DNA of 38,199 nt from Methylophilaceae bacterium (GCA_009926205.1 RFPI01000010.1:1-38199), one strand, 5' to 3'. Positions 17,885 to 26,701 are shown, counted from the first letter of the stretch. Notes: generated from the letters alone by a model not told the origin. Made by a program: numbers and translations.

Positions 17885-18931
17885 CTACTCTGTCTCCGCC
17901 GCCCATAAATCTCCACTAGATAAAGCTTGTGGTAAAGGCAGTCCAAAGTGTTCATAAGCCAAACGTGTTGCCACTCGGCCTCGAGGAGTACGCATTAAAT
18001 AACCTTGCTGGATTAAATAGGGTTCAAGGACATCTTCGATAGTGTCACGCTCTTCTCCAATAGCTGCCGCAAGATTATCTAATCCTACTGGGCCTCCGTT
18101 GAATTTCTCTAATACTGAATGCAAAAGTTTTCTGTCCATCACATCAAAACCCAAGGCATCAATATCCAACATTTTGAGTGCTTGATCAGCGATGTCTGCA
18201 CTGACGATACCATCAGATTTAACCTGAGCGAAGTCACGCACTCGACGCAATAATCTATTGGCGATACGCGGAGTACCTCTGGATCGTTTGGCAATTTCAA
18301 GGGCTCCGTCTTGCTGGATATCAACTTCCAGCAATGAAGCCGAACGTGTCACAATTTTGGCTAATTCGTCTTGAGAATAAAATTCAAGACGGGATACGAT
18401 ACCAAAACGATCGCGCAATGGATTGGTTAACATCCCTGCCCGCGTGGTAGCACCGACCAAAGTGAATGGGGGCAAATCTAGGCGTACGGAACGAGCGGCA
18501 GGACCTTCACCTATCATGATGTCTAATCTGTAGTCCTCCATCGCTGGGTAGAGAATTTCTTCGACCACGGGTGAGAGACGGTGTATCTCATCGATAAACA
18601 ATACATCATTCGGTTCAAGATTGGTCAGCATAGCTGCCAGATCACCTGCTCGTTCCAGCACGGGACCTGAGGTTTGTTTCAAATTGACGCCCATTTCTTT
18701 GGCAATGATATGGGCCAAAGTAGTTTTACCTAAACCTGGGGGGCCAAACAGAAGAACATGGTCTAGGGCTTCGGCGCGACTGCGCGCGGCATTGATAAAA
18801 ATCTCCAACTGCCCACGCGCCTTTTCTTGCCCAACGTACTCGTCCAGCACCTTAGGTCTAAGCGCACGTTCAAGACTATCCTCTTGAGGGGTTGCAGCTT
18901 CCGGGGCAATCAGTCTGTCGTTTTCAATCAT
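17885..18931 (-). CDS. ruvB: Holliday junction branch migration ATPase RuvB
   Basis: A 348-residue AAA+ hexameric motor that drives branch migration with RuvA. It has [20 protein letters not shown], Walker [12 protein letters not shown] (about 64-74), Walker [15 protein letters not shown], the sensor region LVGATTRAG, the arginine-finger segment NPLRDRFGI, and a C-terminal winged helix with [13 protein letters not shown]. Length matches the family. It overlaps ruvA by 4 bp (ATGA), a sign of translational coupling. Confidence 0.98.
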   Translation of the reverse strand: MIENDRLIAPEAATPQEDSLERALRPKVLDEYVGQEKARGQLEIFINAARSRAEALDHVLLFGPPGLGKTTLAHIIAKEMGVNLKQTSGPVLERAGDLAAMLTNLEPNDVLFIDEIHRLSPVVEEILYPAMEDYRLDIMIGEGPAARSVRLDLPPFTLVGATTRAGMLTNPLRDRFGIVSRLEFYSQDELAKIVTRSASLLEVDIQQDGALEIAKRSRGTPRIANRLLRRVRDFAQVKSDGIVSADIADQALKMLDIDALGFDVMDRKLLHSVLEKFNGGPVGLDNLAAAIGEERDTIEDVLEPYLIQQGYLMRTPRGRVATRLAYEHFGLPLPQALSSGDLWAAETE

Positions 18932-19503
18932 GATTTGGCTAACATTTTAAGCGCTTGGCGTATACCTTCTGAAACATCTAAATCATCGCCTAATTGCTTC
19001 ACGGCGAGCAAGGATTCTTTTTCGCTATAGCCTAGTGCCAATAAAGCGTTGAGCACATCATTGCCAATGGCTTTAGCACCCGATGCCAAGGTAATGGCTT
19101 CCGGTAGAAATTTGTCTTTTAGCTCTAACAACAAACGTTCGGCAGTTTTTTTACCTATGCCTGGTATGCGGGTAAGCAGTCCAACTTCCTGCAAGGCGAT
19201 GGCATTGGATAAATCTTCTACCGATAAGCCACTCAAGATAGAAAGCGCTGATTTTGCACCGATACCATTCACTTTGAGTAATTGCCTAAAAGCGGTGCGC
19301 TCACGCTCAGTAGCAAAACCATACAATAATTGCGCATCTTCGCGCACCACAAAGTGCGTCATCAAGGTAATCGTTTCGCCTATTGCTGGTAATTGATAGA
19401 AGGTACTCATCGGCACTTCACATTCATAGCCTACACCTTGGCAATCAATCAAGACGAGTGGAGGTGTCTTCTGTAGTAATTTTCCGTACAATCTTGCAAT
19501 CAT
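18928..19503 (-). CDS. ruvA: Holliday junction-binding protein RuvA
   Basis: A 191-residue protein that holds the Holliday junction as a tetramer and loads RuvB. Domain I is an OB fold ([24 protein letters not shown]). Domain II has the two helix-hairpin-helix motifs [19 protein letters not shown] and [20 protein letters not shown]. Domain III, which binds RuvB, is the C-terminal [20 protein letters not shown]. It overlaps both ruvC (4 bp) and ruvB (4 bp). Confidence 0.97.
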   Translation of the reverse strand: MIARLYGKLLQKTPPLVLIDCQGVGYECEVPMSTFYQLPAIGETITLMTHFVVREDAQLLYGFATERERTAFRQLLKVNGIGAKSALSILSGLSVEDLSNAIALQEVGLLTRIPGIGKKTAERLLLELKDKFLPEAITLASGAKAIGNDVLNALLALGYSEKESLLAVKQLGDDLDVSEGIRQALKMLAKS

Positions 19504-20063
19504 ATTAAGCGTCCACCTCGAACTCTAAAACCTGCTGTGGCTAAATGTCCCAAACCCTGTCCACCATGCGCATGGCATATTGCACACGCCAAAGCATCAG
19601 CCGAATCAGGTTGGGGTAAGCCGGGAAGTAGTAATAAACGTTTGACCATTTCTTGCACTTGTTGCTTTTGTGCATGTCCATTACCTACGACTGACTGTTT
19701 GACCTGCAAGGCTGTATATTCAGCGACCTTTAAATTGCGTATGACTGCAGCACTAATCGCCGCTCCACGCGCCTGACCCAGTAACAGTGTAGATTGAGGA
19801 TTTACGTTCACGAATACTTTTTCAATCGCGACTTCTTGTGGTTGATAACTGTCTATCACCTCGAACAAACTATCCACAATGACTTTAATACGTGCTGGCA
19901 ACAATTCACGTTCATCGGTTTTTACGCGTTCAGTTTTAATCGTGCCACTGGCGATATAGTGTAGCTTCTCGCCTCGTTTTTCTATGACTCCAAAACCAGT
20001 GAGCCTCAACCCCGGATCTATCCCAAGAATTTTGATACTCGCTGGTGCTGAATCAGTATGCAA
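19500..20063 (-). CDS. ruvC: Holliday junction endonuclease RuvC (TTG start)
   Basis: A 187-residue nuclease that resolves Holliday junctions as a dimer. The four acidic active-site positions are visible in [29 protein letters not shown] and the C-terminal [16 protein letters not shown]. The start is TTG at 20063, which has AGAGGA 5 nt upstream and lies 1 nt behind the yebC stop; no ATG or GTG lies nearby that keeps the conserved N terminus. The TTG probably lowers expression. An ATGA-type overlap joins it to ruvA. Confidence 0.96.
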   Translation of the reverse strand: MHTDSAPASIKILGIDPGLRLTGFGVIEKRGEKLHYIASGTIKTERVKTDERELLPARIKVIVDSLFEVIDSYQPQEVAIEKVFVNVNPQSTLLLGQARGAAISAAVIRNLKVAEYTALQVKQSVVGNGHAQKQQVQEMVKRLLLLPGLPQPDSADALACAICHAHGGQGLGHLATAGFRVRGGRLI

Positions 20064-20064
20064 A

Positions 20065-20790
20065 TTAATCCTCTATAACGGCAGAGGTGTACACCTCTTG
20101 CACATCATCCAAATCATCCAAAGCATCCAGCAGTTTTTGCATCTTAATGCCTTCTTCACCCGCCAATACAGTATCGTTGCTCGCCTTCATGGTGACCTCC
20201 GCCAATACGGGCGTCAGACCTGCCGTTTGTAATGCTTGTTTTACTGCATCAAATTCATTTGGGGCGGTGATCACTTCAATACTGCCGTCATCATTATTGA
20301 TCACATCCTCAGCACCGGCCTCGAGTGCAGCTTCCATCACTTGCTCCTCGCTAGTACCAGGCGCAAAAACGATACTGCCACAGTGAGTAAACATAAAAGC
20401 GACTGAGCCGTCAGTACCAAGGTTACCGCCATATTTGGTAAAGGCATGACGAACATCTGCCACTGCGCGATTACGATTATCCGTTAGACAATCCACTATC
20501 ACCGCTGCGCCACCTATGCCGTAACCCTCATAACGGATTTCTTCATAGTTCACACCCTCTAATGTACCAGTGCCGCGCTTAATCGCATTTTCAATATTGT
20601 CTTTAGGCATAGACTCAGACTTTGCTTTGTCTACTGCCATACGCAATCTTGGATTAGAGCTAATATCTGCACCCCCCATACGCGCAGCGACTGTGATTTC
20701 TTTAATCAAACGCGTAAAGATTTTTCCTCTTTTGGCGTCTTGTCTGCCTTTACGATGCTGAATATTCGCCCATTTGGAATGCCCTGCCAT
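20065..20790 (-). CDS. yebC: YebC/PmpR family protein
   Basis: A 241-residue protein beginning [20 protein letters not shown] and carrying [29 protein letters not shown] (about 79-107), the hallmarks of the YebC family. Members were first called transcription regulators; YebC-type proteins are now also linked to relieving ribosome stalling at proline stretches. Which role applies here cannot be told from sequence. It heads the yebC-ruvCAB order typical of proteobacteria, with GAGGT 9 nt before the ATG. Confidence 0.94.
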   Translation of the reverse strand: MAGHSKWANIQHRKGRQDAKRGKIFTRLIKEITVAARMGGADISSNPRLRMAVDKAKSESMPKDNIENAIKRGTGTLEGVNYEEIRYEGYGIGGAAVIVDCLTDNRNRAVADVRHAFTKYGGNLGTDGSVAFMFTHCGSIVFAPGTSEEQVMEAALEAGAEDVINNDDGSIEVITAPNEFDAVKQALQTAGLTPVLAEVTMKASNDTVLAGEEGIKMQKLLDALDDLDDVQEVYTSAVIED

Positions 20791-20846
20791 TTTATGCTTA
20801 CCTCAAAATATCTATTCGAAATGTCGCTTATTTTAACATATGCATG

Positions 20847-20864
20847 GCCAGCACTTGTGCTGGC
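20847..20864 (-). terminator. Hairpin directly behind the EamA transporter stop codon
   Basis: A perfect 8-bp stem GCCAGCAC/GTGCTGGC with a 2-nt spacer lies 1 nt behind the stop codon of the transporter gene and ahead of yebC. On the minus strand it lacks a T run, so it may protect the 3' end or act with Rho rather than terminate alone. Confidence 0.4.
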
Positions 20865-20865
20865 T

Positions 20866-21783
20866 TTAATCTTGTCCCATCGCAGGGTCTATCTCACGAT
20901 GTTGTCGTATGGCATGCGATGAAATTAATACCAAAGCAATCGCGATAAGTATCATTCCCCATCCTTCAAAAACACTGGGCACCTCGCCCAATTGCGCCCA
21001 AGCGGCGATGACACCGATTAAAGGAGCCAACATAGAGGTCATGCTCGCCACCCCTGCCGCCAAGCGTCTGAGGGCATATAGCCATAACAACCAGGCTAAG
21101 GCATTACAAAAAACTGCATTAAAAATCACTGCTGAAATCAGCATACCACTCCAATGAATAGGTGGCGCATCTACCCAAAATGCGACAAGCACCAAAGGAA
21201 TAGAGCCGAATAACATTTGCCATGCGGTCATGGCAATCAAGTCCATATTGGGATGTCGATGATGCATTTTTTTGGCCAAAATCACTGCGATTGCCCATGA
21301 GACTCCACCCATTACGGCTAGCAACATACTGAATCTATCTTTCCCCAAATGGGTTGGATCAAATATCAGTAACAATCCAATCACCATCAATAAACCTGCT
21401 ATCCATTGAATACCCTGTATACGCTCTTTCAACAGTGGCCACGCTAATAACATGACCCAAAATGGCATGGTGTAAGTCAAAACAGCGGTCTTCCCCGCGC
21501 CACCCTCAACCAAGGCCCAAATAATCATTCCAGTAAAGCCACAAGTCTGCAGTATCCCGAGAACGATTAATGAAGGTATTGCTTGTATGCTAATAGGTCT
21601 TCGACTCACCATAAGCAAAAGAAACAGACACAGTGCCCCAAAAAATGTCCGCATTGCTCCAAACTGAAAAGCACCAGCATCTAAAAGCGCGAACTTCATC
21701 ACCACCCAGTTATATCCCCATAATATGGAGAGCAATACCAAAGCTAAAAATGCTTTGATTATCTCGATTCTTTTTTTAATCAT
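20866..21783 (-). CDS. DMT-superfamily (EamA) transporter
   Basis: A protein of about 305 residues with ten predicted membrane helices in two EamA repeats; the first begins LLSILWGYNWVVMKFALL and the second MLLAVMGGVSWAIAVILAKK. Family members export or import amino acids, nucleosides, sugars or drugs; the substrate cannot be read from sequence. I chose ATG 21783, although two in-frame GTG codons (21786, 21792) lie just upstream. It is separated by 12 nt or less from a MarR-type regulator on the same strand, which suggests an efflux pump controlled by a ligand-sensing repressor. Confidence 0.88.
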   Translation of the reverse strand: MIKKRIEIIKAFLALVLLSILWGYNWVVMKFALLDAGAFQFGAMRTFFGALCLFLLLMVSRRPISIQAIPSLIVLGILQTCGFTGMIIWALVEGGAGKTAVLTYTMPFWVMLLAWPLLKERIQGIQWIAGLLMVIGLLLIFDPTHLGKDRFSMLLAVMGGVSWAIAVILAKKMHHRHPNMDLIAMTAWQMLFGSIPLVLVAFWVDAPPIHWSGMLISAVIFNAVFCNALAWLLWLYALRRLAAGVASMTSMLAPLIGVIAAWAQLGEVPSVFEGWGMILIAIALVLISSHAIRQHREIDPAMGQD

Positions 21784-21795
21784 CACAGTCACACC

Positions 21796-22299
21796 CTAAT
21801 CAAAGGCTTTTATGCCCTCTTGAACGCCATCTAGTAAGTCATCTAATTCAGCAAATCGCTCTTTTCCCAAGGCCTGCATACTGGCTTTAACACGACGATA
21901 ATAATCTGGTATCAATGCATCCAATTTTTTTTGCCCCGCACGTGTCAAGGTCACACTAAAGCTTCTTCTATCTTCTGAGTCGAATTGACGACTGACCAAT
22001 GCATCACGCTCTAGGCCATCGATTAAACGGGTCATAGTGGCGCGGCTTACTCCGGCCTTTTCGGCTAATAGAGAGGGGGTGGAAGTAAAATTATCCTCGC
22101 GCATCAGTAATATCATCACCCACCAACGTCCCTGTAATAGACCATGTCGGTTCAAATACTGATCAAGCGCAGAGGATAAATCCGAGGTAACACGTAACAA
22201 ACGTAGAAAAATAATGATGCTGGCGATATCTGCATCAGGATAACGTTGCTCAAATTTTTTCAAAATTTCTTCATTGGGCAAATCACGTAATTGCAACAT
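21796..22299 (-). CDS. MarR-family transcriptional regulator
   Basis: A 167-residue protein with the winged helix-turn-helix typical of MarR: TPSLLAEKAGVSRATMTRLIDGLERD (about 74-99), then the wing DSEDRRSFSVTLTRAGQKKL. The flanking N- and C-terminal helices form the dimer. MarR proteins usually repress their own operon and let go when they bind a small phenolic or oxidant ligand. The gene leads the operon with the EamA transporter. A strongly palindromic site lies 14 nt upstream of the start, where an autorepressor would bind. AAGGA lies 8 nt before the ATG. Confidence 0.92.
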   Translation of the reverse strand: MLQLRDLPNEEILKKFEQRYPDADIASIIIFLRLLRVTSDLSSALDQYLNRHGLLQGRWWVMILLMREDNFTSTPSLLAEKAGVSRATMTRLIDGLERDALVSRQFDSEDRRSFSVTLTRAGQKKLDALIPDYYRRVKASMQALGKERFAELDDLLDGVQEGIKAFD

Positions 22300-22312
22300 G
22301 GTTAATATCCTT

Positions 22313-22332
22313 ATAGTTAGCTACCTAATTAT
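22313..22332. promoter_or_regulatory. Palindromic operator candidate for the MarR regulator
   Basis: ATAGTTAG, 4 nt, then CTAATTAT form an inverted repeat of 8-bp arms with 7/8 symmetry. The TTAG...CTAA core and about 20-bp size are typical of MarR-family operators. It lies 14 bp upstream of the regulator gene. Confidence 0.55.
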
Positions 22333-22336
22333 TATG

Positions 22337-22355
22337 AATGATTATCCAAATCATT
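22337..22355. repeat. Second inverted repeat in the MarR/CBS intergenic region
   Basis: AATGATT and AATCATT are perfect 7-bp arms separated by 5 bp. The site is 4 bp from the first palindrome, on the side of the divergent CBS-domain gene, and could be a second binding site. Confidence 0.4.
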
Positions 22356-22378
22356 GCAATCGCGCTAATATAGAAAAA

Positions 22379-22395
22379 ACTGTGTTGATCACAGT
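22379..22395. repeat. 17-bp inverted repeat upstream of the CBS-domain gene
   Basis: ACTGTG and CACAGT are perfect 6-bp arms around TTGAT. It lies 24 bp ahead of the CBS-domain start. Spacing does not fit a standard Crp or Fnr box, so a regulator cannot be named. Confidence 0.4.
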
Positions 22396-22419
22396 AATAA
22401 CAAGACGGAGGAATTAATC

Positions 22420-22848
22420 ATGAAAACTGCTCGCCAACTTTTAGCTCAGAAAGGCAACCAAACCCTTTCTGTTGAAATTTCTGCCAGTGTTTATGACGCG
22501 CTATTAACCATGGCTGAACATGATGTAGGTGCGCTTCTGGTCATGAACAAAGGAAAACTGGCTGGGATCTTTTCAGAGCGCGATTATGCGCGCAGTGTTA
22601 TTCTTAAGGGCTTAAGCTCTAAGCAAACCAGCATCACCGAGGTAATGTCAGCAAAGGTTATTACTGTCAGCCCAGATCAAACGGTGGAAGACTGTATGAA
22701 TTTGATGACTGACAAGCGCATACGTCACTTACCTGTTCTCGATCAGGGCAAGCTCATCGGAGTCTTATCGATTGGTGACTTAGTTAAAGAGACGATTGCT
22801 TATCAACGTTTCTTGATTGAACAGCTAGAAAAATACATTCAAAGCTAG
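22420..22848 (+). CDS. Tandem CBS-domain protein
   Basis: A 142-residue cytoplasmic protein composed of two CBS domains (about 8-65 and 72-132) and no other catalytic domain. The repeats show VYDALLTMAEHDVGALLVMN / LAGIFSERDYAR and VEDCMNLMTDKRIRHLPVLD / LIGVLSIGDLVKE. CBS pairs bind adenine nucleotides, and stand-alone proteins of this type are thought to sense energy charge or redox state; the partner is unknown. A strong GGAGGA lies 7 nt before the ATG. It is a single gene, divergent from the MarR operon and closed by a terminator. Confidence 0.9.
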   Translation: MKTARQLLAQKGNQTLSVEISASVYDALLTMAEHDVGALLVMNKGKLAGIFSERDYARSVILKGLSSKQTSITEVMSAKVITVSPDQTVEDCMNLMTDKRIRHLPVLDQGKLIGVLSIGDLVKETIAYQRFLIEQLEKYIQS

Positions 22849-22861
22849 AAGCTTGTCGCAT

Positions 22862-22892
22862 AAAAAAAGCCGCATTGAATGCGGCTTTTTTT
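22862..22892. terminator. Bidirectional intrinsic terminator
   Basis: GCCGCAT and ATGCGGC pair around a 3-nt loop, flanked by a run of seven A on one side and seven T on the other, so it can work on both strands. It separates the CBS-domain gene and the trhP gene that face each other. Confidence 0.92.
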
Positions 22893-22903
22893 GTAGCGTT
22901 TTT

Positions 22904-24250
22904 TTAGAGATAACGCGCCAACATGACATTATTGACTGGCACTTTGGGCATAGGCACACGCACTGTGATGCCACTTCCCGGCGCCTCAGTCAAAGGCTCA
23001 CCTTTTTTGCTGAACATCGCTTCTACCAAAATATCCTGATTTCCTTGCGGATGAACGATTTCCAATTTATCCCCAACACAGAAACGATTTCGCACGGAAA
23101 CTTCTGCCCAGCCTTGTTGATCATCGTAGCTCACGATATCGCCAACATATAAGCTGCGGTTAGATTTGGAAAAACCCTGTACATAATTCTGATGGTCTTC
23201 ACTGTGATGACGCTCATAGAAACCATCGGTATAGCCGCGATTGGCCAGACTCTCCAACTCGCCCAATAGTCGCATATCAAATGGACGACCAGCGACTGCA
23301 TCATCGATCGCTTTTCGATAGGACTGACATGTTCTCGCGACATAATAACGGGACTTCGTTCTGCCTTCGATTTTGAGTGAGTCCACTCCGATTTTTGCCA
23401 AGCGCTCGACATGCTCAATAGCACGCAAGTCCTTGCTGTTCATAATGTAGGTGCCATGCTCATCTTCGATAATGGGCATCAACTCGCCTGGACGGCCTTT
23501 CTCTTCTATCAAATAAACTTTATCCGCAGCTGGGTGACGTTCAATACTGCCACAGCTGGATAGATTAGATTTTTCCATTTCAGCGCGGAAGTCAAAGTCT
23601 TGCATACGAATCACACCCGCGGCATCTTCTTCTGCATCATGCACTTTGTAATCCCAACGACAACTATTGGTACAAGTCCCTTGATTTGGATCGCGATGAT
23701 TGAAGTAGCCAGACAACAGACATCGCCCAGAGTAGGCAATACATAATGCACCATGGACGAATACTTCCAATTCCATATCTGGACACATTTGACGAATCTC
23801 TTCAATTTCGTCTATGGATAATTCGCGTGACAAAATCACTCGGGTCAATCCAAGCGACTGCCAAAATTTCACACCAGCATAATTCACTGTATTGGCTTGA
23901 ACTGAGAGATGGATATCGATTTCTGGCCATTTTTCACGCACCATCATGATTAAGCCTGGGTCAGCCATGATAAGAGCATCTGGCTTCATGGCAATCACTG
24001 GTTCCATATCCGTCATATAGGTTTTAATTTTGGCGTTATGCGGCAGGATATTGCTGGCTACAAAGAATTTTTTTCCACGCGCATGCGCCTCTTGAATACC
24101 AAGCTCTATATTCGCCATAGAGAAATCATTATTTCTCGCACGCAGGCTATAGCGTGGCTGCCCTGCATAAACAGCATCCGCGCCAAAATCAAAAGCTGTG
24201 CGCATTCGATCTAGGTCACCGGCAGGGGCAAGTAATTCTGGGATTTTCAT
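22904..24250 (-). CDS. trhP: U32 family tRNA hydroxylation protein TrhP (YegQ)
   Basis: A 448-residue peptidase-U32-family protein. It begins IPELLAPAGDLDRMRTAFDFG, then GADAVYAGQPRYSLRARNNDF. The conserved Cys set ALCIAYSGRCLLSGYFNHRD and GTCTNSCRWDY (about 169-203) is likely to bind an iron-sulfur cluster. The long C-terminal half with SLKIEGRTKSRYYVA matches the YegQ/TrhP group, which helps form 5-hydroxyuridine at U34 of tRNA, rather than the UbiU/UbiV group of ubiquinone synthesis, which are shorter. The peptidase label is historical. It is separated by 30 nt from yjbQ on the same strand. Confidence 0.9.
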   Translation of the reverse strand: MKIPELLAPAGDLDRMRTAFDFGADAVYAGQPRYSLRARNNDFSMANIELGIQEAHARGKKFFVASNILPHNAKIKTYMTDMEPVIAMKPDALIMADPGLIMMVREKWPEIDIHLSVQANTVNYAGVKFWQSLGLTRVILSRELSIDEIEEIRQMCPDMELEVFVHGALCIAYSGRCLLSGYFNHRDPNQGTCTNSCRWDYKVHDAEEDAAGVIRMQDFDFRAEMEKSNLSSCGSIERHPAADKVYLIEEKGRPGELMPIIEDEHGTYIMNSKDLRAIEHVERLAKIGVDSLKIEGRTKSRYYVARTCQSYRKAIDDAVAGRPFDMRLLGELESLANRGYTDGFYERHHSEDHQNYVQGFSKSNRSLYVGDIVSYDDQQGWAEVSVRNRFCVGDKLEIVHPQGNQDILVEAMFSKKGEPLTEAPGSGITVRVPMPKVPVNNVMLARYL

Positions 24251-24280
24251 GATTCCACTCTCTCTAAATTTTTTATCGTT

Positions 24281-24700
24281 TTATTCGCCAATAATTTTTA
24301 CTAATACACGTTTTTTACGACGACCATCAAATTCGCCATAAAAGATTTGTTCCCATGGGCCGAAATCTAAGCGCCCTTCTGTCACTGCGACCACGACTTC
24401 TCTCCCCATGACTTGACGTTTGATATGCGCATCAGCGTTATCTTCGCCAGTGTAATTGTGTCTGTAATCGGCCACTGGCTCATGCGGAGCAAGTCGCTCT
24501 AGCCAAACCTTATAGTCATGATGAAGACCACGTTCATCATCATTAATAAATACACTGGCAGTGATATGCATGGCATTCACCAACACCAAACCTTCTTTAA
24601 TTCCACTTTCACGCAGACATTGGTTGATATCGCCAGTAATATTCACAAAATCCATACGCGCAGGGACATTAAACCATAACTCTTTGCGATAGCTTTTCAT
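24281..24700 (-). CDS. yjbQ: YjbQ / UPF0047 family protein
   Basis: A 139-residue single-domain protein of the UPF0047 family, with [20 protein letters not shown], the [20 protein letters not shown] segment and the C-terminal [23 protein letters not shown]. Several conserved His and Glu residues suggest a metal site. Some members can replace thiamine-phosphate synthase weakly, but the true role is unknown. Upstream lies an intergenic region with a large stem-loop and the divergent small ORF. Confidence 0.9.
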   Translation of the reverse strand: MKSYRKELWFNVPARMDFVNITGDINQCLRESGIKEGLVLVNAMHITASVFINDDERGLHHDYKVWLERLAPHEPVADYRHNYTGEDNADAHIKRQVMGREVVVAVTEGRLDFGPWEQIFYGEFDGRRKKRVLVKIIGE

Positions 24701-24756
24701 CCTATTTTCCTCGTTTTTTGTCGCATACGTGCAACAAAGTTGATATACAATTTGCA

Positions 24757-24794
24757 GCGTTTGGGAATTTTTTTACAGAAAAGTTCTCAAACGC
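24757..24794 (+). promoter_or_regulatory. 16-bp stem-loop in the leader of the small ORF
   Basis: Positions 24757-24772 pair with 24779-24794 to give 16 consecutive pairs, two of them G-U, with a 6-nt loop. There is no T run behind it, so it is not a simple terminator. It sits just downstream of TATACAAT (24744-24751), a -10-like element. A further AT-rich hairpin (24798-24804 with 24810-24816, then five T) follows. Positions 24760-24767 can instead pair with 24832-24839, next to the ribosome binding site of the small ORF. Confidence 0.55.
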
Positions 24795-24852
24795 ATGACC
24801 AAAACAAAATTTTGGTTTTTATTAGTTATATTTCCCAAAAGGACTCGATAGT

Positions 24853-25014
24853 ATGCAAACACAACCATCAGATATTTTGACTGGCCAAACCTCCGAAGCC
24901 AGCAAAAATTCAAACAAAACAATCATTGCTGAACAAGCAGAAAAAAACTCAACCACCATGCAAGATCGTCAACACCTTGTCGAGACCATCAATGCATTGG
25001 GTGATTGTGTCTGA
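24853..25014 (+). CDS. Small hypothetical protein, 53 residues
   Basis: An ATG at 24853 opens 53 codons ending in TGA, with AAAGGA 9 nt upstream. The product is hydrophilic and rich in Gln, Asn, Thr and Ser: it begins MQTQPSDILTGQTSE, has a short helix-prone end (DRQHLVETINALGDCV) and a single Cys near the C terminus. It has no signal peptide or membrane segment. I do not recognise a family. It fills the otherwise empty 314-bp gap between yjbQ and the lipoprotein gene, and its stop directly abuts the lipoprotein stop on the other strand. The structured leader ahead of it argues for a real transcript. It may alternatively be a regulatory RNA with a fortuitous ORF. Confidence 0.5.
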   Translation: MQTQPSDILTGQTSEASKNSNKTIIAEQAEKNSTTMQDRQHLVETINALGDCV

Positions 25015-25416
25015 TTATTTTATCGGAACAAGTTTACAGTTGGTATAAGCAGTATCGGCTGACATCGTCAAATCTGCGGAATCTTTTGCTAGAGACAAAC
25101 GTGTGTTGTCACTAGCATACTCTGTCTGACTGACTTTGCGCAGTGCTATTTCACGCTCTTTGGTGATTAGCCAAACTGTTTCACCCTTGTCTAATAATCT
25201 GACAAAAAACTTTTTACCTTTATCACATTGGTACTCTGTCGAATTGGCCGGGCGGTAGGTGCGAACTTGCTCGCTATTGGTACCATCATCAAACGGCCAT
25301 AAATCTACATTCTTTACCTTATCTAGTGCATTACCCATACTGCTACAACTGCTTAAAAACACCATCAGAAAAGCAGCTGCGACAAGTTTTAAATTCAATA
25401 AAAAAGTTGTTTTCAT
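25015..25416 (-). CDS. Lipoprotein with an MliC-like C-terminal pattern
   Basis: A 133-residue protein with a lipoprotein signal peptide and lipobox LSSC (lipidated Cys 24). The mature part has a linker, then EYQCDKGKKFFVRLL (Cys 64) through ADLTMSADTAYTNCK (Cys 127), two Cys about 63 residues apart around a beta-rich stretch with WLITK. That layout resembles the membrane-bound lysozyme inhibitor (MliC) domain, YxC-x-x-G at the start and xCK at the end, but the match is loose and I would not assign the function firmly. It lies behind clsB on the same strand. An extended -10 candidate lies about 60 nt upstream. Confidence 0.7.
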   Translation of the reverse strand: MKTTFLLNLKLVAAAFLMVFLSSCSSMGNALDKVKNVDLWPFDDGTNSEQVRTYRPANSTEYQCDKGKKFFVRLLDKGETVWLITKEREIALRKVSQTEYASDNTRLSLAKDSADLTMSADTAYTNCKLVPIK

Positions 25417-25475
25417 ATCACCCTAAATATTAGCGGTGTGTCATCACCACTATTAAGACTTTAACCAAAGACCGC

Positions 25476-25484
25476 ATTATCGCA
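25476..25484 (-). promoter_or_regulatory. Extended -10 promoter candidate for the lipoprotein gene
   Basis: TGCGATAAT on the minus strand matches TG-N-TATAAT at all but one position. It lies in the gap between clsB and the lipoprotein gene and would give a leader of about 50 nt. No convincing -35 is visible. Confidence 0.35.
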
Positions 25485-25537
25485 AAAAATATGACGCAAT
25501 GAATGAAATAATCACAATGGCTATTTATGTCCGAATA

Positions 25538-26701
25538 CTACCCCTGCCACTCACGACCATAGCCAAACAAACCAATCAAACCACGTAGTACGCCATACAC
25601 TAACCAAGACAGTAAACGGCGAAAGAGATTCCCCTTTATCCAAGCAGGCGAGCTCACTTGCTCAGCGCCGTCTTGGATGGACTGAAGCAAGCTCTCTCTT
25701 AGCTCATTTGCAAATGTTTGATCGAGCACAACTACATTGGCTTCTCTAGCTAACATTAAACTAAATGGATCAATATTGGACGATCCTACCGTCGCCCATT
25801 CCGAATCAATCACAGCCACTTTGCTGTGCATGAAGCTACGCCTATATTCGTAAATCTGAATGCCATCTCTCAGAAAAGCCGCGTAAAAAGCATGGGTCGC
25901 CACACGAATCCAATACTCAATGCGACCTTGAAGTAATAATGTCACTTTGACACCACGATTACTGGCCTCTACCAGCGCATTACGCATACGCCAGCCTGGA
26001 AAAAAATAAGCATTGGCGATGATAATTTCATATTTAGCGCGAGCAATTGCATCTAAATAAGCCTGCTCAATATCTCGTCTATGTAATACATTGTCACGCA
26101 ATACCAAGGCCGATTTTATAGGTCTCAAGTGACTAGCTAGCTTGGTAGTGGGTTTGATAAATTGCTGTGGGATTTCGCGCCATTGAAACCAAGATAATCG
26201 TCGCCATAATCGATGTACACTCTGGGTAAGGTGCAATAACATAGTCCCTTGAATCTCAACTGCGTAATCTACTCTTGGGCTTGCATCATCCGGCACATTA
26301 AAATCGTCAATGATATTAATGCCTCCCACAAATCCGATTGCTCCATCAATCACAGCGACTTTACGATGCTGTCTACGCAAACGGTTTTTACTGAAATAAT
26401 TAAACCGTCGAACTGGCCGATAAAACATCACTTGAATATTGGCTTGACGTAGATCTTGTACAAAACGATTTGGCAAAAACTGACTACCAAGACCATCCAA
26501 CAGCAAATATACCGACACACCACGATACGCTGCCTGTTTTAGCGCATGGGCAATTCGCCTGCCCGTCTCATCATCTTCGAAAATATAGGTTTGTAGATAG
26601 ATCTCGTGTTGCGCTCGTAATATCGCTTGCTCAAGCGCAGGAAAGTATTGCAGACCATTTTTGAGCAGTCGAAGATGATTATTTTTTTGTAGTCTGATCA
26701 T
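25538..26701 (-). CDS. clsB: Cardiolipin synthase B-like phospholipase D family protein
   Basis: A 387-residue protein with two phospholipase D motifs: QHRKVAVIDGAIGFVGGIN (His 112, Lys 114, Asp 119) and MHSKVAVIDSEWATVGSSN near 290. Members condense phosphatidylglycerol (or PG and phosphatidylethanolamine) to cardiolipin through a phosphohistidine intermediate. No N-terminal membrane helices are present, which matches ClsB rather than ClsA. The C terminus has a basic hydrophobic segment (RLLSWLVYGVLRGLIGLFGY) that could anchor it to the inner membrane. It lies 45 nt behind nadA. Confidence 0.88.
   Translation of the reverse strand: MIRLQKNNHLRLLKNGLQYFPALEQAILRAQHEIYLQTYIFEDDETGRRIAHALKQAAYRGVSVYLLLDGLGSQFLPNRFVQDLRQANIQVMFYRPVRRFNYFSKNRLRRQHRKVAVIDGAIGFVGGINIIDDFNVPDDASPRVDYAVEIQGTMLLHLTQSVHRLWRRLSWFQWREIPQQFIKPTTKLASHLRPIKSALVLRDNVLHRRDIEQAYLDAIARAKYEIIIANAYFFPGWRMRNALVEASNRGVKVTLLLQGRIEYWIRVATHAFYAAFLRDGIQIYEYRRSFMHSKVAVIDSEWATVGSSNIDPFSLMLAREANVVVLDQTFANELRESLLQSIQDGAEQVSSPAWIKGNLFRRLLSWLVYGVLRGLIGLFGYGREWQG

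Noticed and set aside
22904-24250. Annotation as a collagenase-type peptidase
   Set aside because: U32 proteins of the YegQ group act in tRNA hydroxylation; no protease catalytic residues are recognisable.
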